Source: Heterodera schachtii
Taxonomy: Eukaryota; Nematoda; Chromadorea; Rhabditida; Heteroderidae
Assembly: GCA_023374025.1 (NCBI GenBank)
Contig: SIJG01000202.1
Span: 1-64,000, forward strand
Direction of reading: 5' to 3'
Length of the DNA stretch: 64,000 bases
Shown: piece after piece, positions 34,251 to 45,800 of the stretch
Position numbering within the stretch: the stretch's first letter is position 1
How the letters are laid out: each line of letters starts with the position of its first letter
The notes under the pieces: generated by a model
What the model was told of the DNA's origin: nothing
Databases searched by the model: none
Seen by the model: the letters and a program-made list of their open reading frames with translations, nothing else
Translations under genes and position numbers: made by a program

Positions 34251-35110
34251 AGGAAAAGCGAGCTCAAAATCGATCCGAGGTATTATTGGACCAAGCAAAT
34301 CGCCTTTTCATAGGCGCAAATGTCGGGACTTGAACCGAAGAAGGGAACCGCCCACTTCGGCGCCGACCGTTTCGGCGCCGTCGCTAACAACTTCTTTCAC
34401 TATCTTCCAAATCTTCCAAATTGATATTTTTGTAAATCATTAGATTTCTCTTAAATTCTCTTTTAGCCTGTAAAATTAAAAAATTTCGTCATTTTACAAA
34501 AAAGTTATGCCCAAAAAAATCTCAAAAATAGATTTTTTTTGGCTTTTTCGGCGCAGCGTGCCATAACTTTTTTAATTTGAAAGATTCTGATGTGTCCCCG
34601 GGTTTAAGGCTTTAAACCATTTTAAATTACCATTTTAAGAGAGTGGAATTTACTAAATGAAAAGCATTGACAAAATTCAAGAATGAAAATTCAATCCTTC
34701 AGAGTAATTTTCTATTAAAATTTCCGAGCATTTCTAAAATCTTTTAGTTTTTATCGTACAGTTTATTTTAATTATGTATGCATAAATTCACTGGTCTGGG
34801 AGTCAATGAACTTTTTTTCTTTCATCAGTGATGAATCCGCTTCACATTCATTAACACAAATATGCATTGATTAATTTTGGATTAACCAATTTGTTTGGTT
34901 AAAATAAATAAATAAAAAATAATAATTAAAATAAAATAATTTTCATTTGTCTTACTTAGATAATCCAAGAACCGACCTTAAAATTAAGCTTATCCTTCAG
35001 CTCATATTTGCGTGATTTTTGAGCGGTAATTATAAAATAATAATGAATGATGAATAATTTTAAATACATTTTTAAATGTTCGTATATTAATTTTTTTTTT
35101 AATATTTAAG

Positions 35111-36938
35111 CAAATTGGCTCAGTTACCGTAAGGAAATCATTGGCACTGTTGAGCAATCCTTTGTTGATAAAGAGCTCAAAAAATCATCGATTGTTTACC
35201 ATGAAATTGAAGGGTCTCCAAAATTTAAATATTGTGTGAAAGAAGTCTGCTTCAGAGATGGAAAAGGTAAAAATTAATAAACAAACACAGGAGAAATGCC
35301 AATACAATTCCATTAAAAAGCTATAATTGAATTAAAGGCTTTGGGTTTTTAATGGCGACAAATATCAAATATATAAATTAATAATTGGGAAAAACTGAAT
35401 TTTTGTTAAAATAATTCAACAAAAAAGAATGACATTTTTAAATAATGTTTTATTATTATTTCCGGGAATTTTGGTGTCACTTATCAATAGGGATCATTTA
35501 TTTATGTAAGAAAAATCGCGAAATATGTAAATAAAATATGTATAAAAAACACTGAAATATGTATGAAATATGTACAAAAATCCAGAAATATGTACTAAAA
35601 TATGTAAATAAAATTTTTTAAATGGTGATTTTTTGGAAAAAAATTCTTTCTAAAGGGTGAAATAGGCACAAATTGCCATGAAAATGACCTAAATAGGCTT
35701 AGAATTATCTTTTAGTAATTTAAAAATTAATTTATTAATATCCCATTTTTGAAAAAAAAACTATTTTTTTGGGGCACATTTTCAAAAAAAATTTTTTACT
35801 TTTCGCAAAAAATTTCTATAAATTCTCAAAATTTTTGAAAAAAATTGCGAAATTTTGGATATTTTTGGGGGTATTTCATAAAAAAATTCCCTAAAAATTC
35901 TCAAAAATTGCAAAATATGTACGAAAAAATGCGAAAAAGTCCAAAATATGTATAAAAATATGTACATATGTAATATGTAGAAAAATCCGAAAATATGTAA
36001 AAATATGTAAATAAAAGTCCCAACTTTTGTTCGCAAACACAAAAAAGAAGGTGTTTTTCCTACTAATTAGGCTATGGAGAATCCAGGAAAAAAACATGTA
36101 TTTACATAAAAAAATGATCCCTACTTATCAAGCATGAATTAAAGAAAATCCGTACAAATTAAGCATAGTAATCTCAAAAACCAGCCTTTTTGTTGAAAAT
36201 CTGTTAACAAACTTCACTCAAATTTTCAAAATTTCACCCGTCGGTGCCTATCGGCACCATCGGACTCCCTTCTTTCGCAAAAGTTTTTTGGAAAAAGCGC
36301 GCTCAAAAAAAGGAATATTCGATCATTTAGTCAAAATGATTAATTGTTTGAAATAATTCAAAATTCGATTTGAACATTTTCATTAATTTAATCTAGCTTT
36401 AATTTTAGAATTTATAAAATAAAAATTTAATTTAGTATTATTTTCACTTGAAATAAATTAAAATTTGAATTTTTTTAAATTTTTAAGGATTTTAAAAAAT
36501 TCCCGCTTGGTCCCGGTTCGCGGTCTCGGACAAAAACCTAGTTCCCGGTCCGGCTTGTCAGGTCCCGGCAAGTCGCGGTCCCGTTTTGGCAAAAATTTAC
36601 GGTCCCGCTCCACTACAACAGTGTAAAAATGCATTTTTTCAAAATTGAATTAATTCAAATATTTGCTTAAAAAAATTTAGGGGAAGATTGAAAATAAAAA
36701 ATCTTAGAAATATGGACATTTTCACTTTTTAAGATTTGGCCCCTCCAAATAAAGACAAATCTTAGAAATAAAGATACTTGCGAACCCTGTTTTTTATATT
36801 AATTATTACTTAAATAATTTTTTTTTCCAAGCCGAAAACTATGTGAACGTTTGTTTACGCATGCGCCAATTTAATAAAGACATAATTTTTATCAAAAAAT
36901 ATGGCAATTACCGGTGCGAACAGTGCCAAAATGGCTAA
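35111..36938 (+). CDS. Partial secreted ET-like cysteine protein (last two exons)
   Basis: Exon 35111-35266, after TATTTAAG, reads NWLSYRKEIIGTVEQSFVDK to KYCVKEVCFRDGK and ends in phase 1. Exon 36832-36938 continues in phase with ENYVNVCLRMRQFN, then YRCEQCQNG and stop. The YC-x3-C, VC and C-x2-C spacing resembles the ET-like modules at 56946-60975. A 636-bp MITE occupies the intron. The first exon is not established; 30722-30799 is a weak candidate. Function unknown, probably extracellular. Confidence 0.55.
35488..36123. mobile_element. MITE family D, TAGGGATCATTT termini
   Basis: It starts TAGGGATCATTTATTTATG and ends CATAAAAAAATGATCCCTA, with a perfect 8-bp duplication CTTATCAA (35480-35487 and 36124-36131). 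AAATATGTA-type repeats fill both ends. It sits in the intron of the 35111 gene and encodes no protein I recognise. Confidence 0.95.
36150..36617 (-). mobile_element. Decayed relative of MITE family C
   Basis: Inverted relative to 32332-32850: it keeps the hairpin core (36239-36262, with changes), the GCGCGC flank and a GTCCCGG-rich end finishing GGTCCCGCTCCACTAC. The other end is lost. Confidence 0.7.
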
Positions 36939-37484
36939 GAAAATGAGGACGACAAAATATCCAATGGCAAAACTTTGCAAGCGATTCAAAATTCATGGAA
37001 AATGTTTTGATATGCCTAACGGATGAACATGAAGTCGACAGAGATGAGGATTGGCACTTGAGCTTCGAGTTCTCATTTATTTATTTAGTTTCCACTAATT
37101 TTCAATTTTTTTTACTTTTTAATCATTTTTTCTTTTACTCAATTTTTATTTTGTTATTGTATTGATATTTAAAATTTTTCTTTTATTACATCATATTTTT
37201 GAATTATTCTCATTTTTGTTGTCCATTTGGGTCAGTTCCCATTTCTTCACCCATTTGTTCAATTTGCTTGTTTTGCTCAACTTTATGCTTTTTTCTCACT
37301 TTTTTTATAATTATATTTTGATTAAATAAATCGACTACAAAAATGCTTTATCGAGGTCTCAATTAACATACTTTGGCCTCAAATTTAAGGTGTAGAAATG
37401 ACAAACTTATTAAAAAATGAAACAAAATTAAGCAAAACCAGTATTGAGTTAGATTATATTTTCAAGTCAAAAAGTTTTCATTAA

Positions 37485-38060
37485 TTAGGGGTGTATTTTT
37501 GAAATTTTTTTAGGTCGATTCTTAGGCAAAGTTCCGAAGTTTTTTTCGAAACAAGATAAAATGGCTAAAGATTTTTTATAAAACTAATAGTAGCGCGAAG
37601 GAAACGCAATAAAAAGATGAAAATCGAGTTAAAACAAATTTTATTAGCGTACAAACCAGGGCCTGTCAACTGAAAATTTTCAAAAATGAGCTTTGGCCGG
37701 CAACGACAAAAAATCATCATTTGGGGCCAAAACAGCATATTGGAAAATTTTATTCAAAATTAAAAAAATAAATAAATATGTTTATTTTGCGACGCGCTTT
37801 TTATAAAAAAACTTTTTGGGAACCGGTGGGGTCCGGCGGCGCTGGGAAATTTTTTTAAAATTTTAATGCAATTTGTTAACAGATTTTCACTAAAAAATGA
37901 CCAATTTTTGAAATTTTGAGACAATTTTCTATGCAAAAAAAGGCGGTGGCGATAGGCGCCGCCGGAGAAAAAATAAAAATTTATTTTTTAACAGATTTCA
38001 CTGAAATTTTGGTGCTTTTACACTCAAAAAACATTATATTTTACCAAAATTTGTTTCGCT
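37485..38060 (+). repeat. Decayed element with hairpin core remnants
   Basis: AGGGGTGTATTTTTGAAATT and GGTCGATTC at the left recur at 5690-5775, 41565 and 50520. A truncated hairpin lies at 37832 and a full one (one change) at 37942-37964. Flanks match the common core seen in families B and C. Termini were not identified. Confidence 0.55.
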
Positions 38061-38153
38061 GTTTGTTTTAAAATAAATTAAGACTATTTCAATTATATAA
38101 TATGGACCAGCAACAAAAAAATTAAAACAAAACTGAACAAAGTTAAGTAGAAC

Positions 38154-38385
38154 ATGACGGCGCACTGTATGTTTTCGACCAATTGCGCAGATGGACTTAA
38201 GAAATTTTGGCGATGTAAGTTTCGTGGCCCTTCAGACAAATGCAAGGGTATGTTAATATATTATTTTGAATTTTTAAAGTCTTTTAAATTCAGGATGTTT
38301 GCACACGTATTTAAATAACCTTGTGCAGAAATTGGTCGGAGTTCATTGCACCGCGGACCGAACCTCTCAATTAGGAACAGTTTGA
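38154..38385 (+). CDS. Small cysteine-rich protein, two exons
   Basis: Exon 38154-38247 reads MTAHCMFSTNCADGLKKFWR then CKFRGPSDKCKG and ends in phase 1 before GTATG. Exon 38294-38385 follows TAAATTCAG in phase and reads CLHTYLNNLVQKLVGVHCTA to a stop. Seven cysteines in about 60 residues suggest a disulfide-stabilised peptide. The ATG may instead be internal to a longer gene, since no signal peptide is visible. NCADGLKKF recurs as DCADALKKF at 62092. Confidence 0.45.
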
Positions 38386-38949
38386 AATTCCGAATACCTA
38401 TGTATTTACAAGCGAACTGAAATTGACGAGGAACAATTCTATTCCGGTATTAAGGATTCTCATTTTTGGAAGCTTCTACGGCGGATTGGGCTCATTAGAT
38501 GAAAGACATTTACGCGGACGGCATTTTTTCATTGACGCCACCGCTTTTCAGCCAAATTCATGTGTTGTTGGCAAAGTAAAGTTGATTGTGTTGTCACAGT
38601 GTTTAACACTGTTATAACGACATCAATAACAATCACCTCCCCCAAAATGATCACAATTATGCAAATGTCAATGTGAATCCCGAAAACGTTAACATTTTTT
38701 CACTGGTGTTTCCCGAAACTATGAAATGCGACCTTATTTGTTCTGAAATTTGTTATTTTTTGTTATATTTTGTATGTGCTTTTATAAAATTTTATTTTTT
38801 CCGTTTGGCGTACACCCGACCAAACTGACAAATTATTGTAGAAGATACTAGCCGCAAGAAATAAAAAACAAAAAAGTTAAGAAATTTGTTGAATTTCTCG
38901 TCCATCGAAAGGTGGGTCCACAAGAGTCAACGGCGAAAAGGGCGAGAGT

Positions 38950-39760
38950 CGGACGGATCAGAACGGCGATTCATCGGCGCTCCATAGCGATTGGCGTTGC
39001 GCCACTGTCCAGCGTACGAATGATGCCGAGACGAAGTGCCACGGCGATTTTGATGGGAACGGTCCAATCCGACAAGGATCGACTCGATCTCTCGGGGTGA
39101 CATTCGGGGCTACAACAACCGTCGGGTTCATACAAGAATCGGCTCGATTACTCGTAGAGACCACTGTAGAATGGACGGTTCGTGACTTCAAATCCTGATC
39201 GCCCGGAAACTTCGTCTGGGAGAAAATCCAAGCCTTAAGCATTTTGCTGCCGTTGTTGCACATACCTCCCTCCTCAGAAACAGTGTGTTTATTGAAATTT
39301 TCCCCAAATCGGAAAATTCCCAAAACTGATGGGTTTTTTCGGTGGTGAAAATTGGAGTGATTGGTGATTCGGTGATGACGGCGTGCTTTTGGCGATCAGT
39401 TCCTCGCACTCAGTTACCTTGGCCTGCACATACGGTGGAGGGCACCAAAATATCTGCACGTGGGAAAAGCGTTTGCACAGGCCGACGATCATTTCGAATT
39501 GGGCCATAATCGATTTTTCGGTTTCGCCCTGCATCAATGAGTCACGTCCAGCCAAAATGCAGTGCCCTGACGCGGCTTGACAGAACGATTGGCTGAAATT
39601 GGCGAATTAAGTCGGCCATTGAACTCTCTCCTCCGATGGAATAGGAGAGTGTTGATGTATTTGGCGAGCATTTTGGCCGACGAAACCCCAAGCAGAACTC
39701 GGTCATGTGCCAAAAAGCGGCTCGTTTTGTGCACAATCGTGTCCCGCACACGTTCGAAAA
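38950..39760 (-). pseudogene. Decayed SGNH-hydrolase-like ORF
   Basis: Overlapping minus-strand frames give, in order, FNGRLNSPISANRSVK, then LAGRDSLMQGETEKSIMAQF and RFSHVQIFWCPPPYVQAKVT. A GRDSL-like block followed by an ICSPPP-type strand is how SGNH/GDSL hydrolase domains look, including those in some LINE ORF1 proteins. Frames break near 39545 and composition is GC-rich against AT-rich surroundings. I infer a dead gene or retroelement ORF1. Confidence 0.4.
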
Positions 39761-39769
39761 AGTTTAAAT

Positions 39770-40370
39770 AATTAAGGAAGAATTAGTTAGGTGCAAACCC
39801 AGAAGTTGATCAATTTTAAATGAAACTTGCATAAATACGGATTTGTCGGATAAATTTGAAAGCTTTTAATAAACTAATAAATACATGAGGTGCCAGAGAT
39901 GAATTTTTACGAATTTAGAGTGAAAAGTAAGTTATTTAACTAATCATTGCAGGTCCAAGCCTAATTCTAATAAAAACAATATTTTTATTTTTTACAGTAT
40001 CCAAATCAAAGCACCCTTTGATGGTTACGGTATGAATGACGCTTAATCGTTCACTTTTCCCGTGGTGTTCAAGAACCGACACTACTGAGACCCGATTAAT
40101 TACTATATTTCAACTCTTTGCGAGGGAATAACGATCACATTGAGTGCGAGTAAGTCTATAAAATTACAAATGATGACTTTAAGAAATCAAATATGGATTC
40201 GGAAAATATACACCTTTTTCTGAACTCTAATCATGACGGATCAGCAGAATCTCTGATCCATATAAATTCTGACAAATCATGGAATGGATTAAGGAAACTA
40301 ATCCACCAAAAGGTTTTAAGTGGCTTGACGCTGATCGGGTTGGTTCTTATTAGAGAGAAGAAAAATAAAC
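39770..40370 (+). pseudogene. Stop-containing copy of the WQPTDL gene
   Basis: It matches the intron end and exon at 8000-8310 of the main copy, then the following intron, and joins GTGGCTTGACGCTGATCGGG (exon 8) at about 40318. In-frame TAA and TGA codons replace GCTTCACCG and TGCTGGG positions. It is more diverged than the inverted copy at 14780-15563, so the family has duplicated at different times. Confidence 0.75.
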
Positions 40371-40439
40371 TTTTTTAATTATCAGATTAAAAAAATATAT
40401 CATACATATTTGTATAAATTTTATTATAATATTATAAAT

Positions 40440-41260
40440 AGGGCTGGGAATTTAAGTCAAATGACTTTTTGTGTTGACTCTAAATGGCCTTAAAATGACT
40501 TAAAAATGTTCTTAATTTTGTTTGAAGCTTCTAACATGCATTTTTTGTGACTTTTTTGCATTTTATGACTTTTTTGTGATTTTTTGTCTTTTTGAAACAA
40601 CACTTGCCGAAGAAAATGCCGAAAAATAAAATTTCGATCGCTGAAAAGGCAATCAAACCTGGATGAAATTTTTTACACTCAAATTGCAAAATTTTTCCGG
40701 CTGCGCCTATCGGCACCGCCGGACCCATCCAACCCCAACGTCCTAAAGAGTTTTGAAAAATCGCGCCACAAAATATTGATTAGCGATTTAAAAGCAAAAA
40801 TGTAAGAGATTGTTAATTTATTTAAAAAAATCCAGAATTTTGAGACTCAGAAAATTCCAAGGCCCCCCCCCCCGCCGAAATGAAAATTTTTAAAAATTTT
40901 CAACGAATAATGAAAAAATTCTTCGAATTTCTCCCCACAAACGAAAATTTAAAAAAGTTTTTTTTAAAAAATAGTAAATTTTTTTGAAAATTTTGCAACT
41001 TTTCCTATCATATTTTATTACAATTTTCCAAAATGATTTCCGGCGGCGCCTATCGGCACCGCCGAACCCTCATTTTACCTTAATTTTTGAAATTTTAACC
41101 ACAAAATAGGTATAATTTTGTCATATTTTTGAAAAAAATTTGCTTTTCGCATTTTGCTTTTCGCATATTTTGCTTTTCGCATTTCGCTTTTTTTTCATTT
41201 CGCATTTTTCAGTTTCGCAACTTTCGCTTTTTATTTTTCAATTTGGCCCATCCCTGATGT
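40440..41260 (-). repeat. Repeat block with two inverted hairpin cores
   Basis: Hairpin cores lie at 40698-40721 and 41041-41064 in minus orientation, with ATCGCGCCACAAAA and related flanks. The block ends TTTGGCCCATCCCTG at 41256, which resembles a MITE terminus, but the opposite end (GGGCTGGGAATTTAAG near 40441) is only loosely complementary. Confidence 0.55.
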
Positions 41261-41270
41261 ACAGCATAAA

Positions 41271-41315
41271 CTCTCCGGTGGGACTCGAACCCACGGCGTT
41301 TGCATACCGTAGAAT
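41271..41315 (-). other. 3' half of a tRNA-like sequence
   Basis: Minus-strand GGTTCGAGTCCCACCGGAG forms a T-arm and 3' acceptor-like end. The 5' half is missing, so this is a truncated tRNA or SINE remnant. Confidence 0.5.
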
Positions 41316-41683
41316 GGTTTAAATGTATTTTCATATAAAAATTTCCATTTTATATAAAATTCTTTACTTCTATCACTAAATATGACAAATGAACATAACA
41401 ATTCATTTTTGAGCTTTGGCGAGTTTATGCATGTCTGTGCCAAAATTTTTTTTTTCTAATGGAAAAAATAGTTTAAATGTATTTTAATATAAAAATTTCC
41501 ATTTTATATGAAATTCTTTCAATTTACGAAATAAAAAAACAAAAAGGAAATTTTTTTAATTCGTAGGGGTGTATTTTCTGAACTTTATCAGGTCGATTCT
41601 TTTAGCAAAAAAAAGAAGTTAAATTACTAAAAAATCATCCCTAATCATTAGGGCTCCCAATTAGATGCAGATTAAATCGCAAA

Positions 41684-41977
41684 TTATGCGCAAAAAAGAT
41701 GCACCAAAAATGGCAAAATACCACAACGTTCTATATTAGGGGAATTATAAAATTTTCCGGGTGCCGGTTTACCTATCCCTTCGTTCACCAAGCGAGCAAC
41801 TGAACCGCTGTTCACTTTATCCAATTCCTTGACTGAAACTAATTTGGGCGCGTGCCACTTCTGTCCATCCAATTTTCCCAACAGCAAATTGGCAATAAAT
41901 CTCCCGGCCTTGTCAGTAGTTTTATCAACCGAACACCAATAAAAACATTCGTCCAATTCCATTTTTATCTCATCCAT
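41684..41977 (-). pseudogene. hAT-related ORF fragment
   Basis: The frame reads MDEIKMELDECFYWCSVDKT, then FIANLLLGKLDGQKWH and FYNSPNIERC. It lies inside the inverted ends of the 41652-42780 remnant. Similarity to hAT-associated proteins is inferred from context rather than a clear motif. Confidence 0.45.
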
Positions 41978-42287
41978 TTTCTAAATTTCAATTCAACTGA
42001 AGGTCTGAGTTATTTAAAAACCTTATCAAAACACCGCTCCAAATATTGTATAATGTCTGTTTTGTCTGCACAGTTCTACCACAGTTTATTTCGAGAAAAC
42101 TTCGTAAATTGATATTTTCTATTTGTTGAGTGGGACGTTGGCAGGGATCAGTGCCGAACAAAGGTCAAATGTGAATTTGTCGGGGCTGTTTGTGCTTGTG
42201 TTGCAATGAATTGTTGTTTTTGCCGGTCTTGCTTTCTCCAAAAATCGCTGAACATTCTTCAAGTGTTTGTCCGTTTAGTTGTGTTCG

Positions 42288-42512
42288 TTAAGCTGGTAAT
42301 CGGTCTGACGGAGCCTGTTGTATTGAAAAGGGTGATTTTCTTGTTGTCACATGGCGCAGCACCTGTTGTTGACATGCTTCACAAAAAATAATGCGTCCAT
42401 CCATTGCGTAAATGGCTTTTCCATAAATTCTGGTAATCCATTCACGAAGCCAAGCCGATTTTGTTTTTGTTTTTTTGGTGGCATTGGCCGAATCGGCAGA
42501 AGTAAATTCCAA
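42288..42512 (-). pseudogene. hAT N-terminal zinc-binding fragment
   Basis: MEFTSADSANATKKTKTKSA leads to FCEACQQQV and HVTTRKS, a partial BED-like C-x2-C...H arrangement that usually opens hAT transposases. It is in the same orientation as 41684-41977 and upstream of it, as expected for one decayed gene. Confidence 0.5.
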
Positions 42513-42896
42513 TGCCGTCTAAAGTAATTGTTAAGCTAAATCAAGTAAAACTAAAAAAGCCATTAATTTCTCTTAAAAGTTGGGAAAATATCAAAATATG
42601 CGCATAAATACGTATGAAATGCCAAAATATGCACATAAATCGCGAAATATGCACAAATATGCAGAATATGCATATGAAAATAAATCCTAGAAGCTTTAAA
42701 CCAAGATAAAAACACTTTTCGTGCGTTTCATGCCTCGCACAGTTCAGGAAAAAATATGCATGTGCATATAATTGGGAGCCATACTAACATCATTATCAAC
42801 ATAATTCCTATCATCATCATTATCACCATAATTAATATAATCTTCATTATTATCATCATCATTAACACCATCGGCTAATGCTTTAATTTGTCGCTG

Positions 42897-45800
42897 CTAA
42901 TTGTTGTTGTCACTTTTGCTCGTTTGGTTAATCAGTGTTCCATAGAGTTTGTTCCGCTCTTCTTCCGTCATCATCTCAAGTTCTTCATTGATGACAGCCT
43001 ACGAAATAACAAAGGAATAATAATAATAATACATAAATAAATAATTTAAAAAAAACCAATTTTTTTTATAATTCGATTATTGTTAAATTTTGTGATTATT
43101 TTTTCACTTCATTAGTGCCTTTTAGAGTTATACATTTTAAAAAAGGCCTGGACTGAATTCCGTGTTGGACCTGGACTTGGGTTTCCTGGACAAAAACTCA
43201 AAAAAACCTGAGATTCATGAAAAATCCATGCTAATCGAGTTCAACTCGATCAGTTCAAGGAAAAAAGTCAAAATCCCAAAAATTGGGTGCCTTTAACACT
43301 AAGTTTAAGTTTACACACTGTAGTTGATGACGCTCTTCAGTATGATAATCCGTCAATTTAGGCATTTTTTAATTAAAAATTCGTTATAAATTTGCTCATG
43401 TATAGAGACCGGATTTTATGGATATGGATTTCTATATTTTGTTGCATAATTATTTCTGCCAAAATATAATAATTGTAGTTTCAGAAGATGTTATACTGGA
43501 CTTATATATTTTGTTTTTTTTCTTGAATATAAAATGTTATAGTTTAAGATTTTTCAAAATTTGAACTCAATTATGAGAAATATTTAGCATTTTCTTCAAT
43601 GTATATATTATATATATAATTATATATTTTGGATTAATTTTTGTCCATATAAATCCTTTCTCTATACATGAACAACCAATTTTTGCAACATTTGTTAACT
43701 CTAATTGTTCTTTATTTGTTTGTTAAAATTCAAAAAAAAATTCTTTTGCGGAATTTACAAAAACATTAAAATAATTTATTTTTTATTTTCTAAATTTTAC
43801 CCAGGGTTGGTTGAGCTCATCAATTTGCTTCTGAGCAGCTGTCAAAATTCGCGACCTTTTTTCCGACTAAAATATTAAAAAATTAAACACCGTTTTTTGT
43901 TTCCGTCTGAGACAAATTATTTGGGACATAAATTTTTTAAAAATCGTCCAAATTTACAAAGCTGGAATTATTAGAAAGCATCTATGTTTTTATAAACTAT
44001 TGACAAGTAAATTTTAAGCTATTAATAAATAACTCCGAAAAAATTTTAATTTTATAGCATTGGAAAATTAAGTGTTTTCGTGAAATTTTCCATATATCTT
44101 ATTTTTTCAATTGCATGGATCTATTAGATTTTTTCATTATTTAATACAATTTTCGAAGACTTTTGAATATACAATTTTTAAAAATTACTGGAATAAAAAG
44201 AATAAAATATTTACGGCATTATTTGGGAATTCAATTGGTTCTTCCAGCATGATTTTGTCCTCACAAAACACGGAAGGATCACTGCTCAATGTCAGCTCAT
44301 CCAAATAAGTGATCAGAAGGTCCAACAGAACGCCAATTGTCCAGTCAAAATTTGTCTAAGAATAAAAAAAAGTTAAGTTCAGTCTAAATTTTCGATCTTG
44401 TACCGAGACTTGGTCCCGAGACTCGAGATAGAGAAAAATTGAAACCATAAATTAAAGCACATTTTTAATTTACTGGTGGCATAATTTCCTCCTCAAAATT
44501 CTTTCTGTCTTTTGACGCCAGGCTTAGGTTGGATTCTTCTTTTTAAGTTTTGTAACTTGAAAACGCAGTGGGACATTTGCGGACGGAACGGGCCAACTGC
44601 GTTCTGCCAACTGCGTCCCGCCCAAACTGCGTCCCGGGCCAACTGCGTCCCGGGCCAACTGCGTCCCGCCAACTGCGTCCCGCCAAATGCGTCTCAGGCC
44701 AACTGCGTCCCGGGCCAACTGCGTCCCGGGCCAACTGCGTCCCAAAATAATTTTAATTTTTTTTGAAGTTCCATTGAATAAGGTTTTAAAATAGCGAAAT
44801 TTATAAGAAAAAAGCTGGACTCTATGTAGGCCCTATTCTCGTTTCCAAGCCCAGTCAAAAATTTTGTAACCCTCTGTAGGATTTTTTAATTTTCCCGAAT
44901 TTTCAAAAATCTGGGGGTGTATAGCAGGCGGGATGGATTACCAAACACCTAAAAATTACGGAATTCGGTTCTGTTCTATGGAGTACACAGTACAGTATGG
45001 ACGTGATCGGGATCCTGCGTGACTAAATTCGGGATCCCACCGACCTATCTCCGGTCTATAGTGTACAGTTGACTTCAGCCGAAAGGGAAAGGACGAAAGG
45101 GCCTGGAAAACATTTTTGTTCAGTGTCCATTAACCAGGAACTTTTCAAATTTTTCATGCACTTAATTGTTGCACACTTATTCCCGATTCAATCTGCTTAT
45201 GGGGACAATGTTTTTTATCACTAGGACTGCAAAAAATATGCAAATGCACTAAGCCTTCTCCAAATCAAAACATATAAATGCTATTTTCAGCTCCTTTCTT
45301 CATAGCAAGAGTAGAAAAATTATAAAAAATATACATAGCACTAGTCCTAGTTATTATTATGTTCGTTATTTAAAAATATTCAATGGAGTTTCAAAAAAAT
45401 TTAAATTATTTTGGGACGCAGTTGGCCCGGGACGCAGTTGGCCTGGGACGCAGTTGACGGGACGCAGTTGACCCCTACCGTTTGCGGACGGACATTTGCG
45501 GACGGACATTTGCGGACAATTTCGGGAAAAAATAAAAAACTCATAATTTTTTTTTTAAATTCTGAAAAAATGGAATGGAGACTGAAAATGAAATAAAATT
45601 TTGTTTTTGGGCTTTTAGGCCTAACATCTTATTTTTACATTTTTAAGAAATTAATTTCACTACTGGTATTTTAAGTGATTAAAGTAAAATTGGTCCCCAA
45701 CATTGGGGAAGTGTGAATGTTGCCTGTTACACTCAAATACGGTGAGTGCTATTTTTATCTTTAGAAAAAATTCTGAGACATGCTTAATCGCGAACAAAAT

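Larger units (their letters stand above)
41652..42780 (-). mobile_element. hAT DNA transposon remnant 2
   Basis: Inverted ends GGCTCCCAATTA (41652-41663) and TAATTGGGAGCC (42769-42780) are extended by a shared ATGCA. AATATGCAC-type subterminal repeats lie inside the right end. Two minus-strand frames encode transposase-like pieces. Flanks CTAATCAT and CTAACATC are at best a decayed duplication. Confidence 0.75.

Noticed and set aside
35782..36097. Minus-strand Phe/Ile-rich ORFs
   Set aside because: They fall in the AAATATGTA-type repeats of MITE family D and change frame with the repeats.
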